A stretch of DNA of 64,000 nucleotides from Xenophilus aerolatus (lineage in GTDB: Bacteria > Pseudomonadota > Gammaproteobacteria > Burkholderiales > Burkholderiaceae_C): contig JASCNX010000003.1 of assembly GCA_029968055.1 (NCBI GenBank), forward strand, positions 372,001 to 436,000, in the 5' to 3' direction. Shown here piece after piece: positions 25,407 through 33,699 of the stretch. The notes under the pieces were generated by a model that was not told where the DNA came from, did no database searches, and saw only the letters and a list, made by a program, of their open reading frames with translations. The translations under genes and the position numbers were made by a program. Each line of letters opens with the position of its first letter. Position 1 is the first letter of the stretch.

Positions 25407-25409
25407 CAA
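25381..25409 (-). promoter_or_regulatory. promoter of the crotonase / feruloyl-CoA synthase operon
   Basis: Read leftward: -35 TTGAAT (25409-25404), a 17-base spacer and -10 CATAAT (25386-25381). This is one of the best sigma-70-type promoters in the window, about 35 bases before the crotonase ATG. It is overlapped by the inverted repeat, which predicts repression. Confidence 0.7.
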
Positions 25410-25459
25410 GCGCGGCGCAGCCCTGCCGACTCAGTGTTTACCCTAGCCGGAGACGACCC

Positions 25460-26332
25460 ATGGACATCGACAACCTGATCGCCATCGACATGCACACCCA
25501 TGCCGAGGTGAGCTGCTGGAACCCCTTCGACAACTATGGCGAGGAGTACGACCGCGCGGCCGACAAGTACTTCAAGTCGGGCCGACGCCCGACCATCCAG
25601 GAAAGCATCGACTACTACCGCGAGCGCAAGATCGGCCTGGTGATGTTCATGGTCGACGCCGAGTCGAACATGGGCCGCCGCCGCATCCCGAACGAGGAGA
25701 TCGCCGAGGCGGCGATGAAGAACAGCGACGTGATGATCGCCTTCGGCAGCATCGACCCGCACAAGGGCAAGATGGGTGCGCGCGAGGCGCGCCGCCTGAT
25801 CGAGGAGCACGGCGTCAAGGGTTTCAAGTTCCACCCCACGGTGCAGGGCTACCACCCCTACGACCGCATGGCCTGGCCGATCTACGAAGTGATCGCCGAA
25901 TACAACCTGCCGGCGGTCTTCCACACCGGGCACAGCGGCATCGGTTCGGGCATGCGCTGCGGCGGGGGCCTGCGGCTGGAGTACAGCAACCCGATGCACC
26001 TGGACGACGTGGCGATCGACTTCCCCGACATGCAGATCATCATGGCGCACCCCAGCTTCCCGTGGCAGGACGAGGCGCTGTCGGTGGCCACGCACAAGCC
26101 CAACGTGTGGATCGACCTCTCGGGCTGGAGCCCGAAGTACTTCCCGAAGCAGCTGGTGCAGTACGCCAACACCCTGCTCAAGGACCGCATCCTCTTCGGC
26201 AGCGACTACCCCCTCATCACGCCCGACCGCTGGATGAAGGACTTCGAGGATGCCGGCTTCAAGCCCGAGGTGATGCCCGGCATCCTCAAGGGCAACGCGA
26301 TGCGGCTGCTGAAGCTGGGCGCGGCCGCCTGA
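25460..26332 (+). CDS. amidohydrolase family protein (ACMSD/decarboxylase-like)
   Basis: A 290-residue TIM-barrel amidohydrolase of the amidohydrolase_2 type. The first metal motif is IDMHTHAE, the K/H region is GVKGFKFHPTVQGYHP, then VFHTGHSG, IIMAHPSFPWQDEA and the final metal aspartate in LFGSDYPLITPDRW. The family contains non-oxidative decarboxylases and hydrolases of aromatic-pathway acids. It is divergent from the crotonase operon and shares its regulatory region, so a role in the same aromatic pathway is likely. The start follows GGAGA. The exact reaction is not known. Confidence 0.87.
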   Translation: MDIDNLIAIDMHTHAEVSCWNPFDNYGEEYDRAADKYFKSGRRPTIQESIDYYRERKIGLVMFMVDAESNMGRRRIPNEEIAEAAMKNSDVMIAFGSIDPHKGKMGAREARRLIEEHGVKGFKFHPTVQGYHPYDRMAWPIYEVIAEYNLPAVFHTGHSGIGSGMRCGGGLRLEYSNPMHLDDVAIDFPDMQIIMAHPSFPWQDEALSVATHKPNVWIDLSGWSPKYFPKQLVQYANTLLKDRILFGSDYPLITPDRWMKDFEDAGFKPEVMPGILKGNAMRLLKLGAAA

Positions 26333-26369
26333 GCCTGCGCGCCGCCGCTGGCGGCGTGGGGTACCGCCC

Positions 26370-28235
26370 TCAGGCGCGGACCTCCTTCGTATCGTCCACG
26401 TCGTTGTCCCGCAGGTCCGGGTCCCAGTGGCGACCGGTGCGTTGCCGGCGCTCCTCGCGCTCGCGCGCCATCTGCTCCTCGAACTGGTGGCGGCCTTCCT
26501 TGGCCACCGCGATGAGCTTGGCGCGGTCCTTGTAGTGCGGGTAGCTGGCCTCGGCGATCTTGATGTTCCGCGCCCGAAAGCGCATCGTGGTCTCGCGTGC
26601 CTCGTGCGCCGGCCAGCCCAGCGATTCGAGCACCGAGCGGGCGCTGCGCAGCGAGGATTCGAACACCTCGCGCTCGGCCATCTCGACGCCGCGGTCGCGC
26701 AGCTGGTAGTAGTGGCCCATGTTGCGCGCCCGGGCGACGATGCGGGCCTGCGGGAAGTTCTCGCGCACCAGGTCCACGATCTCCAGCGAGGTCTCGATCT
26801 CGTCCACCGCCACCACGATCACCCGGGCCGAGGCGCCGCCCGCGATGCGCAGCAGGTCCAGCCGCGTCGCGTCGCCGTAGAAGACGCGGAAGCCGAACTC
26901 CCGCAGGCCCTCCACGGTGTCGGGGTCGTGGTCCAGCACCGTGACCCGCATGCCCTGCGACAGCAGCACGCGGCCGACGATCTGGCCGTACCGGCCGAAG
27001 CCGCAGATCAGCACCTTGGCCTCCTGCTGTTCCGAGATTTCCTCGAGATCGGTGGGCGGCTTCTCGCGGTAGCGCACGAGCACGTAGCGGTCGATGGCCA
27101 CCAGCAGCAGCGGCGACACCAGCATCGACAGCGCCACCGCACCGATCAGCAGCGACGTGGTCTCGGCCGGCAGCACCTGCGGGCCGGCTGCCTGGAACAC
27201 GACGAAGGCGAATTCGCCGCCCTGCGCCAGCAGCAGCGTGAACACGGGCCGCTGGTCCTTGGGGATGTCCATCGCCTTGGCCAGGAGGTAGATGACGGCG
27301 AACTTCAGCGCCATGAAGCCGAGCACCAGCCCCGCGATGAGCAGCGGATGCGCCAGCACCACGCCGAAGTCGATGCTCATGCCGACCGCGATGAAGAACA
27401 GGCCCAGCAGCAGGCCCTTGAAGGGTTCGATGTCGGTTTCCAGCTCGCGCCGGTATTCGCTTTCGGCCAGCAGCACGCCCGCGAGGAAGGCGCCCAGTGC
27501 CATCGACAGGCCCACGAACTGCATCAGCGCCGCGATCGCCACCACCAGCAGCAGCGCGGTGGCGGTGAAGATCTCGGGCGTGTTGCTGCGCGCGATCCAG
27601 CGCAGCAGCGGGCGCAGGGCGAGCCGCCCGCCCAGGATGATGCCGGCGATCACGCCGACGATCTTGGCGGCCTCGATCGCGCGGTCGACGGTCGAGATGG
27701 GCGCATGGTCGGTGCTGCCGGCCAGCAGCGGCAGCAGGGCGAGGATGGGAATGGCCGCGACGTCCTGGAAGAGCAGGATCGAGAAGCCGGCCTGGCCGCT
27801 GGCCGTCTTGAGCAGGTTGCGCTCGCCGAAGACCTGGAGCGCGATCGCGGTGGACGACAGCGCCAGCCCCAGCGACGCCACCAGCGAGACGCGCCAGTCC
27901 GCGCCCAGCGCGCAGCCGATGCCGAAGAGCACCAGCGCGCAGCTGAGCACCTGCGCCGTGCCCCAGCCGAAGATGGGGCGCCGCAGGTTCCACAGCCGCT
28001 TGGGTTCGAGTTCCAGGCCGACGAGGAACAGCATCAGCACGACGCCGAACTCGGCGAAATGCAGGACGTCCTCGACGCTCGACACCAGACCCAGTCCGGC
28101 CGGCCCGATCGCGATGCCGGCCACCAGGTAGCCGATGATCGCGCCCAGGCCGAGTGCGCGCGACAGCGGCACCACGATGACGGCGGCGCTCAGGTAGACG
28201 AGGCTGTTGGTCAGCCAGGCGGGTGCGTGTTCCAT
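26370..28235 (-). CDS. kefC: monovalent cation:proton antiporter, KefB/KefC type
   Basis: A 621-residue CPA2-family protein. About 12 membrane helices (residues 8-385; GLGAIIGYLVAGIAIGPAGL and FLVGLELEPKRLWNLR near the start) precede a cytosolic RCK/TrkA-N domain with the nucleotide-binding motif ICGFGRYGQIVGRVLL (about residue 405). A charged C-terminal tail of ~80 residues follows. Such proteins release K+ in exchange for protons during electrophile stress, gated by glutathione adducts. The next upstream gene is a KefF-like oxidoreductase, which in E. coli is the activating partner; the TGATG overlap shows tight coupling. Confidence 0.93.
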   Translation of the reverse strand: MEHAPAWLTNSLVYLSAAVIVVPLSRALGLGAIIGYLVAGIAIGPAGLGLVSSVEDVLHFAEFGVVLMLFLVGLELEPKRLWNLRRPIFGWGTAQVLSCALVLFGIGCALGADWRVSLVASLGLALSSTAIALQVFGERNLLKTASGQAGFSILLFQDVAAIPILALLPLLAGSTDHAPISTVDRAIEAAKIVGVIAGIILGGRLALRPLLRWIARSNTPEIFTATALLLVVAIAALMQFVGLSMALGAFLAGVLLAESEYRRELETDIEPFKGLLLGLFFIAVGMSIDFGVVLAHPLLIAGLVLGFMALKFAVIYLLAKAMDIPKDQRPVFTLLLAQGGEFAFVVFQAAGPQVLPAETTSLLIGAVALSMLVSPLLLVAIDRYVLVRYREKPPTDLEEISEQQEAKVLICGFGRYGQIVGRVLLSQGMRVTVLDHDPDTVEGLREFGFRVFYGDATRLDLLRIAGGASARVIVVAVDEIETSLEIVDLVRENFPQARIVARARNMGHYYQLRDRGVEMAEREVFESSLRSARSVLESLGWPAHEARETTMRFRARNIKIAEASYPHYKDRAKLIAVAKEGRHQFEEQMAREREERRQRTGRHWDPDLRDNDVDDTKEVRA

Positions 28236-28954
28236 CAGCGCACCTCCACGGACGGGCTCTGCGCCGCGGCCTGCGTGTGCTGCAGCGCGCTGGCGAAGGC
28301 CGTGCGGCTCATCGCCGCTTCCTCGTCGTTCGGCCGGTCGGAGTCGGGCACTTCGCAGGTGGGACACGCGTCCAGCCCGTCCATCTCGGGCCAGTCGGGA
28401 TAGCTGGCCAGGCGGTCGGCGAAGGTCTGCACGTGCGCGGCGACCTGGGCTTCGGAGGCGCTGCGGGCACCGTGCAGCACCAGCGGCGGCAGAAAGCGCA
28501 TGCCGCACAGCGCCGCAGTCTGCTCGTAGGGCGGCAGGAAGGCGTCGAAGAAATAGCGGTTGTAGCTGGTGGGGTGGTAGCTGGCCTCGGGGCCGCCGGT
28601 GGTGGCGACCAGCCACAGGTCCTTGCCGCGCAGCGCTTGGCCGCCGTGCCCGTAGGCCCATCCGTAGGTGAGCACCTCGTCGAGCCAGAGCTTCTGCAGC
28701 GGCGGCATCGAATACCACTGGATCGGGTGCAGCATCACCAGCAGGTCGGCCCGCTCGAGCCGGGCCTGCTCGGCCTCGACGTCGATGGCGTAGTCGGGAT
28801 AGGTGGCGTAGAGGTCGTTCACATCCACGTCCGGCACCTCGCGGGCCGCGGCGAGCAGCCGCAGGTTCACGCGCGAGTCGCGCCAGTGGGGGTGGGCGGC
28901 CAGCAGGTAGATGGACGCGCGGCTCCCTGAAGTTTTTGGTGTTGTCGTCGTCAT
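28235..28954 (-). CDS. kefF: NAD(P)H oxidoreductase, KefF/flavodoxin-like
   Basis: A 239-residue flavodoxin-fold quinone oxidoreductase. Diagnostic blocks are YLLAAHPHWRDSRVN, the FMN-binding HPIQWYSMPPLQKLWLDEVL and TTGGPEASYHPTSYNRYFFD. E. coli KefF is about 176 residues; this protein has ~50 extra C-terminal residues (from TCEVPDSDRPNDEE) of low complexity. It probably acts as the ancillary subunit of the adjacent antiporter. Start MTTTTPK at 28954 is preferred; MFAP at 28966 is an alternative. Confidence 0.87.
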   Translation of the reverse strand: MTTTTPKTSGSRASIYLLAAHPHWRDSRVNLRLLAAAREVPDVDVNDLYATYPDYAIDVEAEQARLERADLLVMLHPIQWYSMPPLQKLWLDEVLTYGWAYGHGGQALRGKDLWLVATTGGPEASYHPTSYNRYFFDAFLPPYEQTAALCGMRFLPPLVLHGARSASEAQVAAHVQTFADRLASYPDWPEMDGLDACPTCEVPDSDRPNDEEAAMSRTAFASALQHTQAAAQSPSVEVR

Positions 28955-29056
28955 GGGCGCGAACATAACCGAAGCCGACGGCTTGTGCCGCGCGCGACGG
29001 CGCGGCCCGCTTGCCCCTACCATCGGGCCCCATCGCACATTGCAGGAGTCGCTGCC

Positions 29057-29680
29057 ATGCCGGTCGTTCTGGTCGCCAATCCCAAGGGCGGCGTGGGCAA
29101 GTCCACGCTCGCGACGAACATCGCGGGGTATTTCGCCAGCCAGGGCCATGCCGTGATGCTGGGCGACATCGACCGCCAGCAGTCCTCGCGCCTGTGGCTC
29201 GGGCTGCGGCCACCCGCGGCGGCGCCGATCCGCAGCTGGGAGGCGAATGCCGAAGGCGACCTGCTCAAGCCGCCGCCCGGCACCACCCATGCGGTGCTCG
29301 ATTCGCCAGCGGGGCTGCACGGCCGGCGCCTTAAGGAGGTGCTGGCGCTGGCCGACACCGTGGTCGTGCCGCTGCAGCCCAGCATCTTCGACATCTACGC
29401 CACGCGCGATTTCCTCGACCGGCTGGGCGAGCGCACGGCAGGAACGCGCACGCGCGTCGGGCTGGTCGGCATGCGCGTGGATGCGCGCACGCTGGCGGCC
29501 GAGCGGCTGCGCGAATTCGTCGGCCAGCTCGGGCTGCCGGTGGTGGCCGAACTGCGCGACACGCAGAACTACGTGCAGCTGGCCGCGCGCGGACTGACGC
29601 TCTACGACATCGCTCCGGGCCGCGTGCAGCGCGACCTGGCGCAATGGGAGCCGCTCACGGCCTGGCTGGGCGCGCGCTGA
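29057..29680 (+). CDS. ParA family ATPase (no ParB partner)
   Basis: A 207-residue Walker-type ATPase. The deviant Walker A is NPKGGVGKSTLATNIAGYF at the N-terminus, followed by MLGDIDRQQSSRLW (switch I region) and VLDSPAG (switch II). It is short, without an N-terminal HTH, and no parB or parS-like gene is adjacent, so a role in positioning another cargo or cell-division component is more likely than plasmid partition. The start follows GGAG with 7-base spacing. It is divergent from kefF. Confidence 0.88.
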   Translation: MPVVLVANPKGGVGKSTLATNIAGYFASQGHAVMLGDIDRQQSSRLWLGLRPPAAAPIRSWEANAEGDLLKPPPGTTHAVLDSPAGLHGRRLKEVLALADTVVVPLQPSIFDIYATRDFLDRLGERTAGTRTRVGLVGMRVDARTLAAERLREFVGQLGLPVVAELRDTQNYVQLAARGLTLYDIAPGRVQRDLAQWEPLTAWLGAR

Positions 29681-29751
29681 GGTGAATCCCTAAGCAGGGC
29701 TGTCGCCGCGCCGACATCGCGGCCCGCACGGCCGGCGCCAGAATGCGCCGC

Positions 29752-30213
29752 ATGACCAAGAAGACCTTCCAGACCCTCCAGGACCTGGCCGCCTGCGTCG
29801 GCCAGCAGGTGGCGACCAGCGACTGGATCACCGTGACGCAGGAGCAGGTGAACCAGTTCGCCGACGCGACCGGCGACCACCAGTGGATTCACGTGGACGT
29901 CGAGCGGGCCAAGGCCGGGCCCTTCGGCGCGCCCATCGCGCACGGCTTCCTCACGCTGTCGCTGCTGCCGAAGATCTTCGAGGCCGGGGTGGAGGTGATC
30001 GAGTCGCGCATGGGCGTGAACTACGGCCTCAACCGCGTGCGCTTCATGTCGCCGGTGCCGGTGGGCAGCCGGCTGCGCGGACACATGAAGCTGCTGTCGA
30101 GCGAGCCGATCGACGGCGGCGGCCTGCAGATGGTGTGGGAGACCACCATCGAGCTCGAGGGGGCGAGCAAGCCGGCCTGCGTGGCCGAGTCGGTGGTGCG
30201 CCGCTACCCCTGA
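29752..30213 (+). CDS. MaoC family dehydratase
   Basis: A 153-residue single hot-dog domain protein. The hydratase-2 motif is clear: FADATGDHQWIHVDVERAKA then GPFGAPIAHGFLTLSLLP, with Asp/His catalytic residues in ATGDHQWIH. Such enzymes hydrate (R)-specific enoyl-CoAs. The ATG at 29752 was chosen; an ATG at 29743 adds three residues. It stands alone between parA and a convergent DUF4148 gene, so the pathway is not evident. Confidence 0.9.
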   Translation: MTKKTFQTLQDLAACVGQQVATSDWITVTQEQVNQFADATGDHQWIHVDVERAKAGPFGAPIAHGFLTLSLLPKIFEAGVEVIESRMGVNYGLNRVRFMSPVPVGSRLRGHMKLLSSEPIDGGGLQMVWETTIELEGASKPACVAESVVRRYP

Positions 30214-30232
30214 GGGGCGGCACCGCCACCCC

Positions 30233-30520
30233 TCACATCGGCATGCCGATGGTGCCGTAGCTGGCCGAGCCGCGGCGGGCTGCGGCCACCGCACCGGCGC
30301 GGACGGCCTCGCGGTCCACGTTGCCGGCGCTCGTGCGCTGCACGCCGGTGCCGCCGTTGCTGATCGGCTGCGCCTGGCGCGCCTGGGCCTGCACTTCGGC
30401 GCGCGAGAGCGTCGACTGGAAGGGGGCCGGCGGGTTCGGGTTCTGTTCGCCCTGGAAGGCGTGGGCGCCGGTGGCGGCCAGCAGGGCGAGGGCGGCGAGG
30501 CTGAGGGACATGCGCTTCAT
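30233..30520 (-). CDS. DUF4148 domain-containing secreted protein
   Basis: A 95-residue exported protein: signal peptide MKRMSLSLAALALLAATGAHA, then a DUF4148 core (APFQSTLSRAEVQAQARQA) and a short Gly/Ala tail. Function unknown. GGAG lies upstream of the ATG. The leader matches that of the paralogue at 6707-7117 over roughly 20 bases, including ACAGGAGTC and the complement of GAGGGTGGACG. Confidence 0.82.
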   Translation of the reverse strand: MKRMSLSLAALALLAATGAHAFQGEQNPNPPAPFQSTLSRAEVQAQARQAQPISNGGTGVQRTSAGNVDREAVRAGAVAAARRGSASYGTIGMPM

Positions 30521-30677
30521 GACGGACTCCTGTGAGGGTGGACGACGGGTGTCGTGGCGCACGGTGCGCCACCCTTGTCCATACGCCACAGGGGCCGGCC
30601 CGGATTCAATCGGCGACCGATTTCTCGGGCCGCACCGGCCGGGAGCGCCCGGGTCGATCACGCGAGCGGCTGCGAGC

Positions 30678-31157
30678 TCACGACTCGGGTAGCGGACCGC
30701 CGAAGCCGTTCTGCCGCCAGGCCTCGAACACCGTGACCGCGACGGCGTTCGACAGGTTCAGGCTGCGCTGGCCCGGCCGCATCGGCAGGCGCAGCAGCTG
30801 GGCCGGCGGAAAGCGCTCGCGCAGCTCGGGCGCGAGCCCGCGCGTCTCGGCGCCGAAGACCAGCCAGTCGCCGGGGCGGAAGGCCGTTGCGTGCACGCTG
30901 CCCGTGCCGCGGGTGCTCAATCCGAACACACGGGCAGGATCGGGCCGGCAGGCGGCGAGAAAGGCGTCCCAGTCCGCATGGCGGCGCACCTCGGCGTACT
31001 CGTGGTAGTCGAGCCCGGCACGGCGCAGCAGCCGGTCGTCCATCGAGAAGCCCAGGGGTTCGATCAGGTGCAGGTCGCAGCCGGTGTTGGCGGCGAGCCG
31101 GATCACGTTGCCGGTGTTGGGCGGGATCTCGGGCTCCACGAGGACGATGTGGAACAT
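30678..31157 (-). CDS. trmL: tRNA (cytidine(34)-2'-O)-methyltransferase TrmL
   Basis: A 159-residue SPOUT methyltransferase without an N-terminal domain. Family motifs are the opening MFHIVLVEPEIPPNTGNVIR, then WLVFGAETRGLAPELRE and the knot-forming LRLPMRPGQRSLNLSNAVAV. The length matches TrmL (about 157). It methylates the wobble C/U34 of tRNA-Leu in the cytoplasm. Confidence 0.95.
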   Translation of the reverse strand: MFHIVLVEPEIPPNTGNVIRLAANTGCDLHLIEPLGFSMDDRLLRRAGLDYHEYAEVRRHADWDAFLAACRPDPARVFGLSTRGTGSVHATAFRPGDWLVFGAETRGLAPELRERFPPAQLLRLPMRPGQRSLNLSNAVAVTVFEAWRQNGFGGPLPES

Positions 31158-31212
31158 TGGGCGGGTGCAGGAGGGTGGGGCGCGAAGGATAGCCGCCCGC
31201 GCGGCCCAGGCG

Positions 31213-31926
31213 TCACGGCGCCGGCGTGCGCGCGAGAACCAGGGCGTCGACGTGGCGTGCGCCGGCCTCGCGCAGCACCTGCGCGGCGGCGGCGAGCGAG
31301 GCGCCCGTGGTCATCACGTCGTCGACCAGCAGGACACGGCGCCCGCTGATCTCGGCGCGGCGCAGCGGCTCGAGGGCGAAGGCGCCGCGCAGGTTGCGCA
31401 GGCGCTGCGCGCGGGGCAGGCCGGCCTGCGAGGCGGTGTCGCGCGTGCGCAGGAGCAGCGTGGCGTCGCAGCGTCCGGGGGCCAGCCGGCGCGCGAGCTG
31501 CAGCGCCTGGTTGAAGCCGCGTTCGCGCAGGCGCTGGACATGCAGCGGCATGGGCAGCACGCGGTCGGCCGCCTCCAGCGCGGGCTCCGCCCAGGGCGTG
31601 GCGCGCATCAGCGTCGCCAGCGGGGCGGCCCAGCCGGCCTCGCCCTGGAACTTGAAGCGGGCGATGCAGTCGGTCCAGGGCCAGGCGTAGTCGCAGGCGG
31701 CCAGGCAGTTCTCCAGGGGCGGCGGCTGGCGCAGGCAGGCGCCGCACTGCGCCACACCCGCCGGCACCCGCAGCGCGCAGGTGCGGCAGCGAGGCACCGG
31801 CTGGGCGAAGCGGGCCACGCAGGCATCGCACAGGGTGCGGGCGGGCCAGACGTGGCAGACGGCGCACTGGCTGGGCAACCCGCCGAGCCACGAACGGAAC
31901 AGCCGTGCAGGAGAAAGGGCGTGCAT
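31213..31926 (-). CDS. comF: ComF family phosphoribosyltransferase-like protein
   Basis: A 237-residue protein with the ComF double zinc-finger region (CAVCHVWPARTLCDAC and CRTCALRVPAGVAQCGAC) and a type I PRTase domain. The domain has RGFNQALQLARRLA and the PRPP loop VLLVDDVMTTGAS. ComF proteins support DNA uptake/processing in competent bacteria; enzymatic activity is uncertain. It is divergent from a BioC-like gene with 83 bases between the starts. Confidence 0.92.
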   Translation of the reverse strand: MHALSPARLFRSWLGGLPSQCAVCHVWPARTLCDACVARFAQPVPRCRTCALRVPAGVAQCGACLRQPPPLENCLAACDYAWPWTDCIARFKFQGEAGWAAPLATLMRATPWAEPALEAADRVLPMPLHVQRLRERGFNQALQLARRLAPGRCDATLLLRTRDTASQAGLPRAQRLRNLRGAFALEPLRRAEISGRRVLLVDDVMTTGASLAAAAQVLREAGARHVDALVLARTPAP

Positions 31927-32009
31927 GCCTTCCTATACTGGCGCGCTTTCGCGATGCCGCACGCCGCGCCCTGCGGCTTTCGCCCGGCATTCGTGACCTT
32001 TTTGCCCTC

Positions 32010-32924
32010 ATGCCCACCGAATCTCACCGGCGCCCGCCGACCATCGACCCCGTGGCGGCGCAGCGCTGGGCCGGGCGCGCGCCGGCCCCTGGCTCGCCCT
32101 GGCTGCACGAGGAGGTCGGCCGGCGCATGGAGGACCGGCTGCAATGGATCAAGGCGCGGCCGCGCCATTGGGCCGACTGGTCGCCGCTGCGCGGCGGGCT
32201 GGAGGCGCATGCCCTGGTCGCGCAGCGCTATGCCGACGCGCAGGCCTGGGTCGTCGAGCCGGAACCGGCCTTGCAGCCGGCCACCGCGCAGGCCCTGACA
32301 TCGCCCTGGTGGAGCGCGAAGCGCTGGCGCGGTGGGCGCACGCACCTGTTCGAGCCGCTGCCCGAGGGTGGCGTCGACCTGCTCTGGGCCAACATGGCGC
32401 TGCACATGGCCGCGGACCCCGAGGCGCTCATCGGCCAGTGGCACCGCCAGGTCGCGGTGGACGGCTTCCTGATGTTCTCCTGCCTCGGGCCCGACACGGT
32501 GCGCGAGCTGCGCGCCGTGCACGCCCGGCTGGGCGGCCCGCCCGCCGGCCACGAATTCACCGACATGCACGACTGGGGCGACATGCTGGTCCACGCCGGG
32601 TTCGCCGAGCCGGTGATGGACATGGAGCGCATCGTGCTGACCTGGGGCACGCCCGAGGCGGCGCTGGCAGAGCTGCGCACGCTGGGCCGCAACCTGCACC
32701 CGGCGCGGTTCCCGGCGCTGCGCGGGCGCGGCTGGAAGGCGGCGCTGACGCAGGCGCTGGGCGGCCTCGCCGTGCCCGGCGAGCACGACGGCCGCATCGC
32801 GCTGACCTTCGAGGTCATCTACGGCCACGCCTTCCGGCCGGCCGCCCGGGTGTCGGTGGCGAGCGAGAGTGCGGTCTCGCTGCGCGACATGAAGGCGATG
32901 CTGGGACGCGGCCGGCCCGACTGA
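32010..32924 (+). CDS. BioC-like methyltransferase-fold protein with degenerate SAM motif
   Basis: A 304-residue protein resembling malonyl-ACP O-methyltransferase BioC. It begins IDPVAAQRWAGRAPAPGSPWLHEEVGRRM, as in BioC relatives, and keeps the middle block PLPEGGVDLLWANMALHMAADP and SCLGPDTVRELR. The Gly-rich SAM loop (hhD-x-G-x-G) expected near residue 60 is missing; the region reads HWADWSPLRGGLEAHALVAQ. It may be a non-catalytic or altered member. The start lies at ATG 32010. Homologues in this lineage are often labelled as biotin synthesis proteins; function is unproved. Confidence 0.75.
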   Translation: MPTESHRRPPTIDPVAAQRWAGRAPAPGSPWLHEEVGRRMEDRLQWIKARPRHWADWSPLRGGLEAHALVAQRYADAQAWVVEPEPALQPATAQALTSPWWSAKRWRGGRTHLFEPLPEGGVDLLWANMALHMAADPEALIGQWHRQVAVDGFLMFSCLGPDTVRELRAVHARLGGPPAGHEFTDMHDWGDMLVHAGFAEPVMDMERIVLTWGTPEAALAELRTLGRNLHPARFPALRGRGWKAALTQALGGLAVPGEHDGRIALTFEVIYGHAFRPAARVSVASESAVSLRDMKAMLGRGRPD

Positions 32925-33051
32925 GCGCTCGGGCGGGCGGACACAGGGAAATCCCCGAGAGCGGCCGGCCCCCTGCACGCGGGCGTCGCGCAGCGGACTC
33001 ACGCGCGCCCCGCGCCGGTGCGCGGGTGCCGGGATCGCGGGATGCCCGCGC

Positions 33052-33057
33052 TACAAT
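33052..33057 (+). promoter_or_regulatory. -10 box TACAAT upstream of the DUF2244 gene
   Basis: TACAAT lies in a 232-base intergenic region that otherwise has no gene. The leader after it contains a small hairpin (GGGGA-tgg-TCCCC near 33078). The -35 region is weak. Confidence 0.45.
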
Positions 33058-33156
33058 CCTTCGTTGCGTGAACCTCGGGGGATGGTCCCCTGACCAAAGT
33101 CCCCGGATTCCCGTCCGGCCCGGCTTGGCGCACCACCCGATCTGCTGAACTCGCAC

Positions 33157-33633
33157 GTGCCGAATTCCGTGTTTCGCTTCGCCACCGTCTCGGGCCAGAA
33201 CGTCCACTGGTTCCTGAGGCGCAACTGCTCGATCACGCCGAGCCAGCTGGGCTGGCTGTACGCGTCCTTGTGCGTGGTGTCGATGGGCATCGGGCTGGTC
33301 TTCTGGGTGCACGGCGCCCGCCTCGTGCTTCCTTTCGCCTGGCTCGAACTGGCTGCGGTCGGGTTGGCCTTCATCCTTTACGCGCGCCACGCCACCGATG
33401 GCGAACGCATCGCCCTGGAGCAGGGACGCCTGGTCGTCGAGCTCGAGAACGGCGGGACCGTGGAGCGCGCCGAATTCCTGCAGCACCAGGTCCGGGTGGA
33501 ACCTCAGGCCAGCGACCGTTCGCTGATCGAGGTCTCGGGCCAGGGGCGGTCGGTGCGGGTGGGGCGCTACGTGCGCCCCGAATTGCGTGCTGCGCTGGCG
33601 AGGGAGATTCGCATGGCCCTGCGTGGCGCGTGA
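33157..33633 (+). CDS. DUF2244 domain-containing membrane protein
   Basis: A 158-residue protein with two adjacent membrane helices (about residues 33-52 and 58-77: LGWLYASLCVVSMGIGLVFW, LPFAWLELAAVGLAFILYA) and a C-terminal soluble region (GRLVVELENGGTVERAEF, GRSVRVGRYVRPELR). This arrangement matches DUF2244, often located just upstream of cytochrome oxidase genes in proteobacteria; the function is unknown. Starts at GTG 33157. Confidence 0.87.
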   Translation: MPNSVFRFATVSGQNVHWFLRRNCSITPSQLGWLYASLCVVSMGIGLVFWVHGARLVLPFAWLELAAVGLAFILYARHATDGERIALEQGRLVVELENGGTVERAEFLQHQVRVEPQASDRSLIEVSGQGRSVRVGRYVRPELRAALAREIRMALRGA

Positions 33634-33665
33634 AGCGCCCGGGGGCCCGCGAGCGGCGGAGCCGG

Positions 33666-33676
33666 TGGTTTGATTG
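33666..33676 (+). promoter_or_regulatory. 11-mer TGGTTTGATTG upstream of coxB
   Basis: The same 11 bases occur upstream of coxC at 37521-37531, same strand. Here they lie 24 bases before the coxB ATG. They could be part of a shared promoter or regulator site. Confidence 0.35.
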
Positions 33677-33699
33677 GAAGCCTTGAAGAAGTGAACACG

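Noticed and set aside
29057-29680. ParA considered as a sign of a plasmid or integrated element
   Set aside because: No ParB, parS cluster, replication or integrase gene is nearby, and surrounding genes are chromosomal housekeeping.
32925-33156. Riboswitch or structured RNA in the leader of the DUF2244 gene
   Set aside because: Only one short hairpin (GGGGA-tgg-TCCCC) is visible and no known riboswitch core can be matched by eye.
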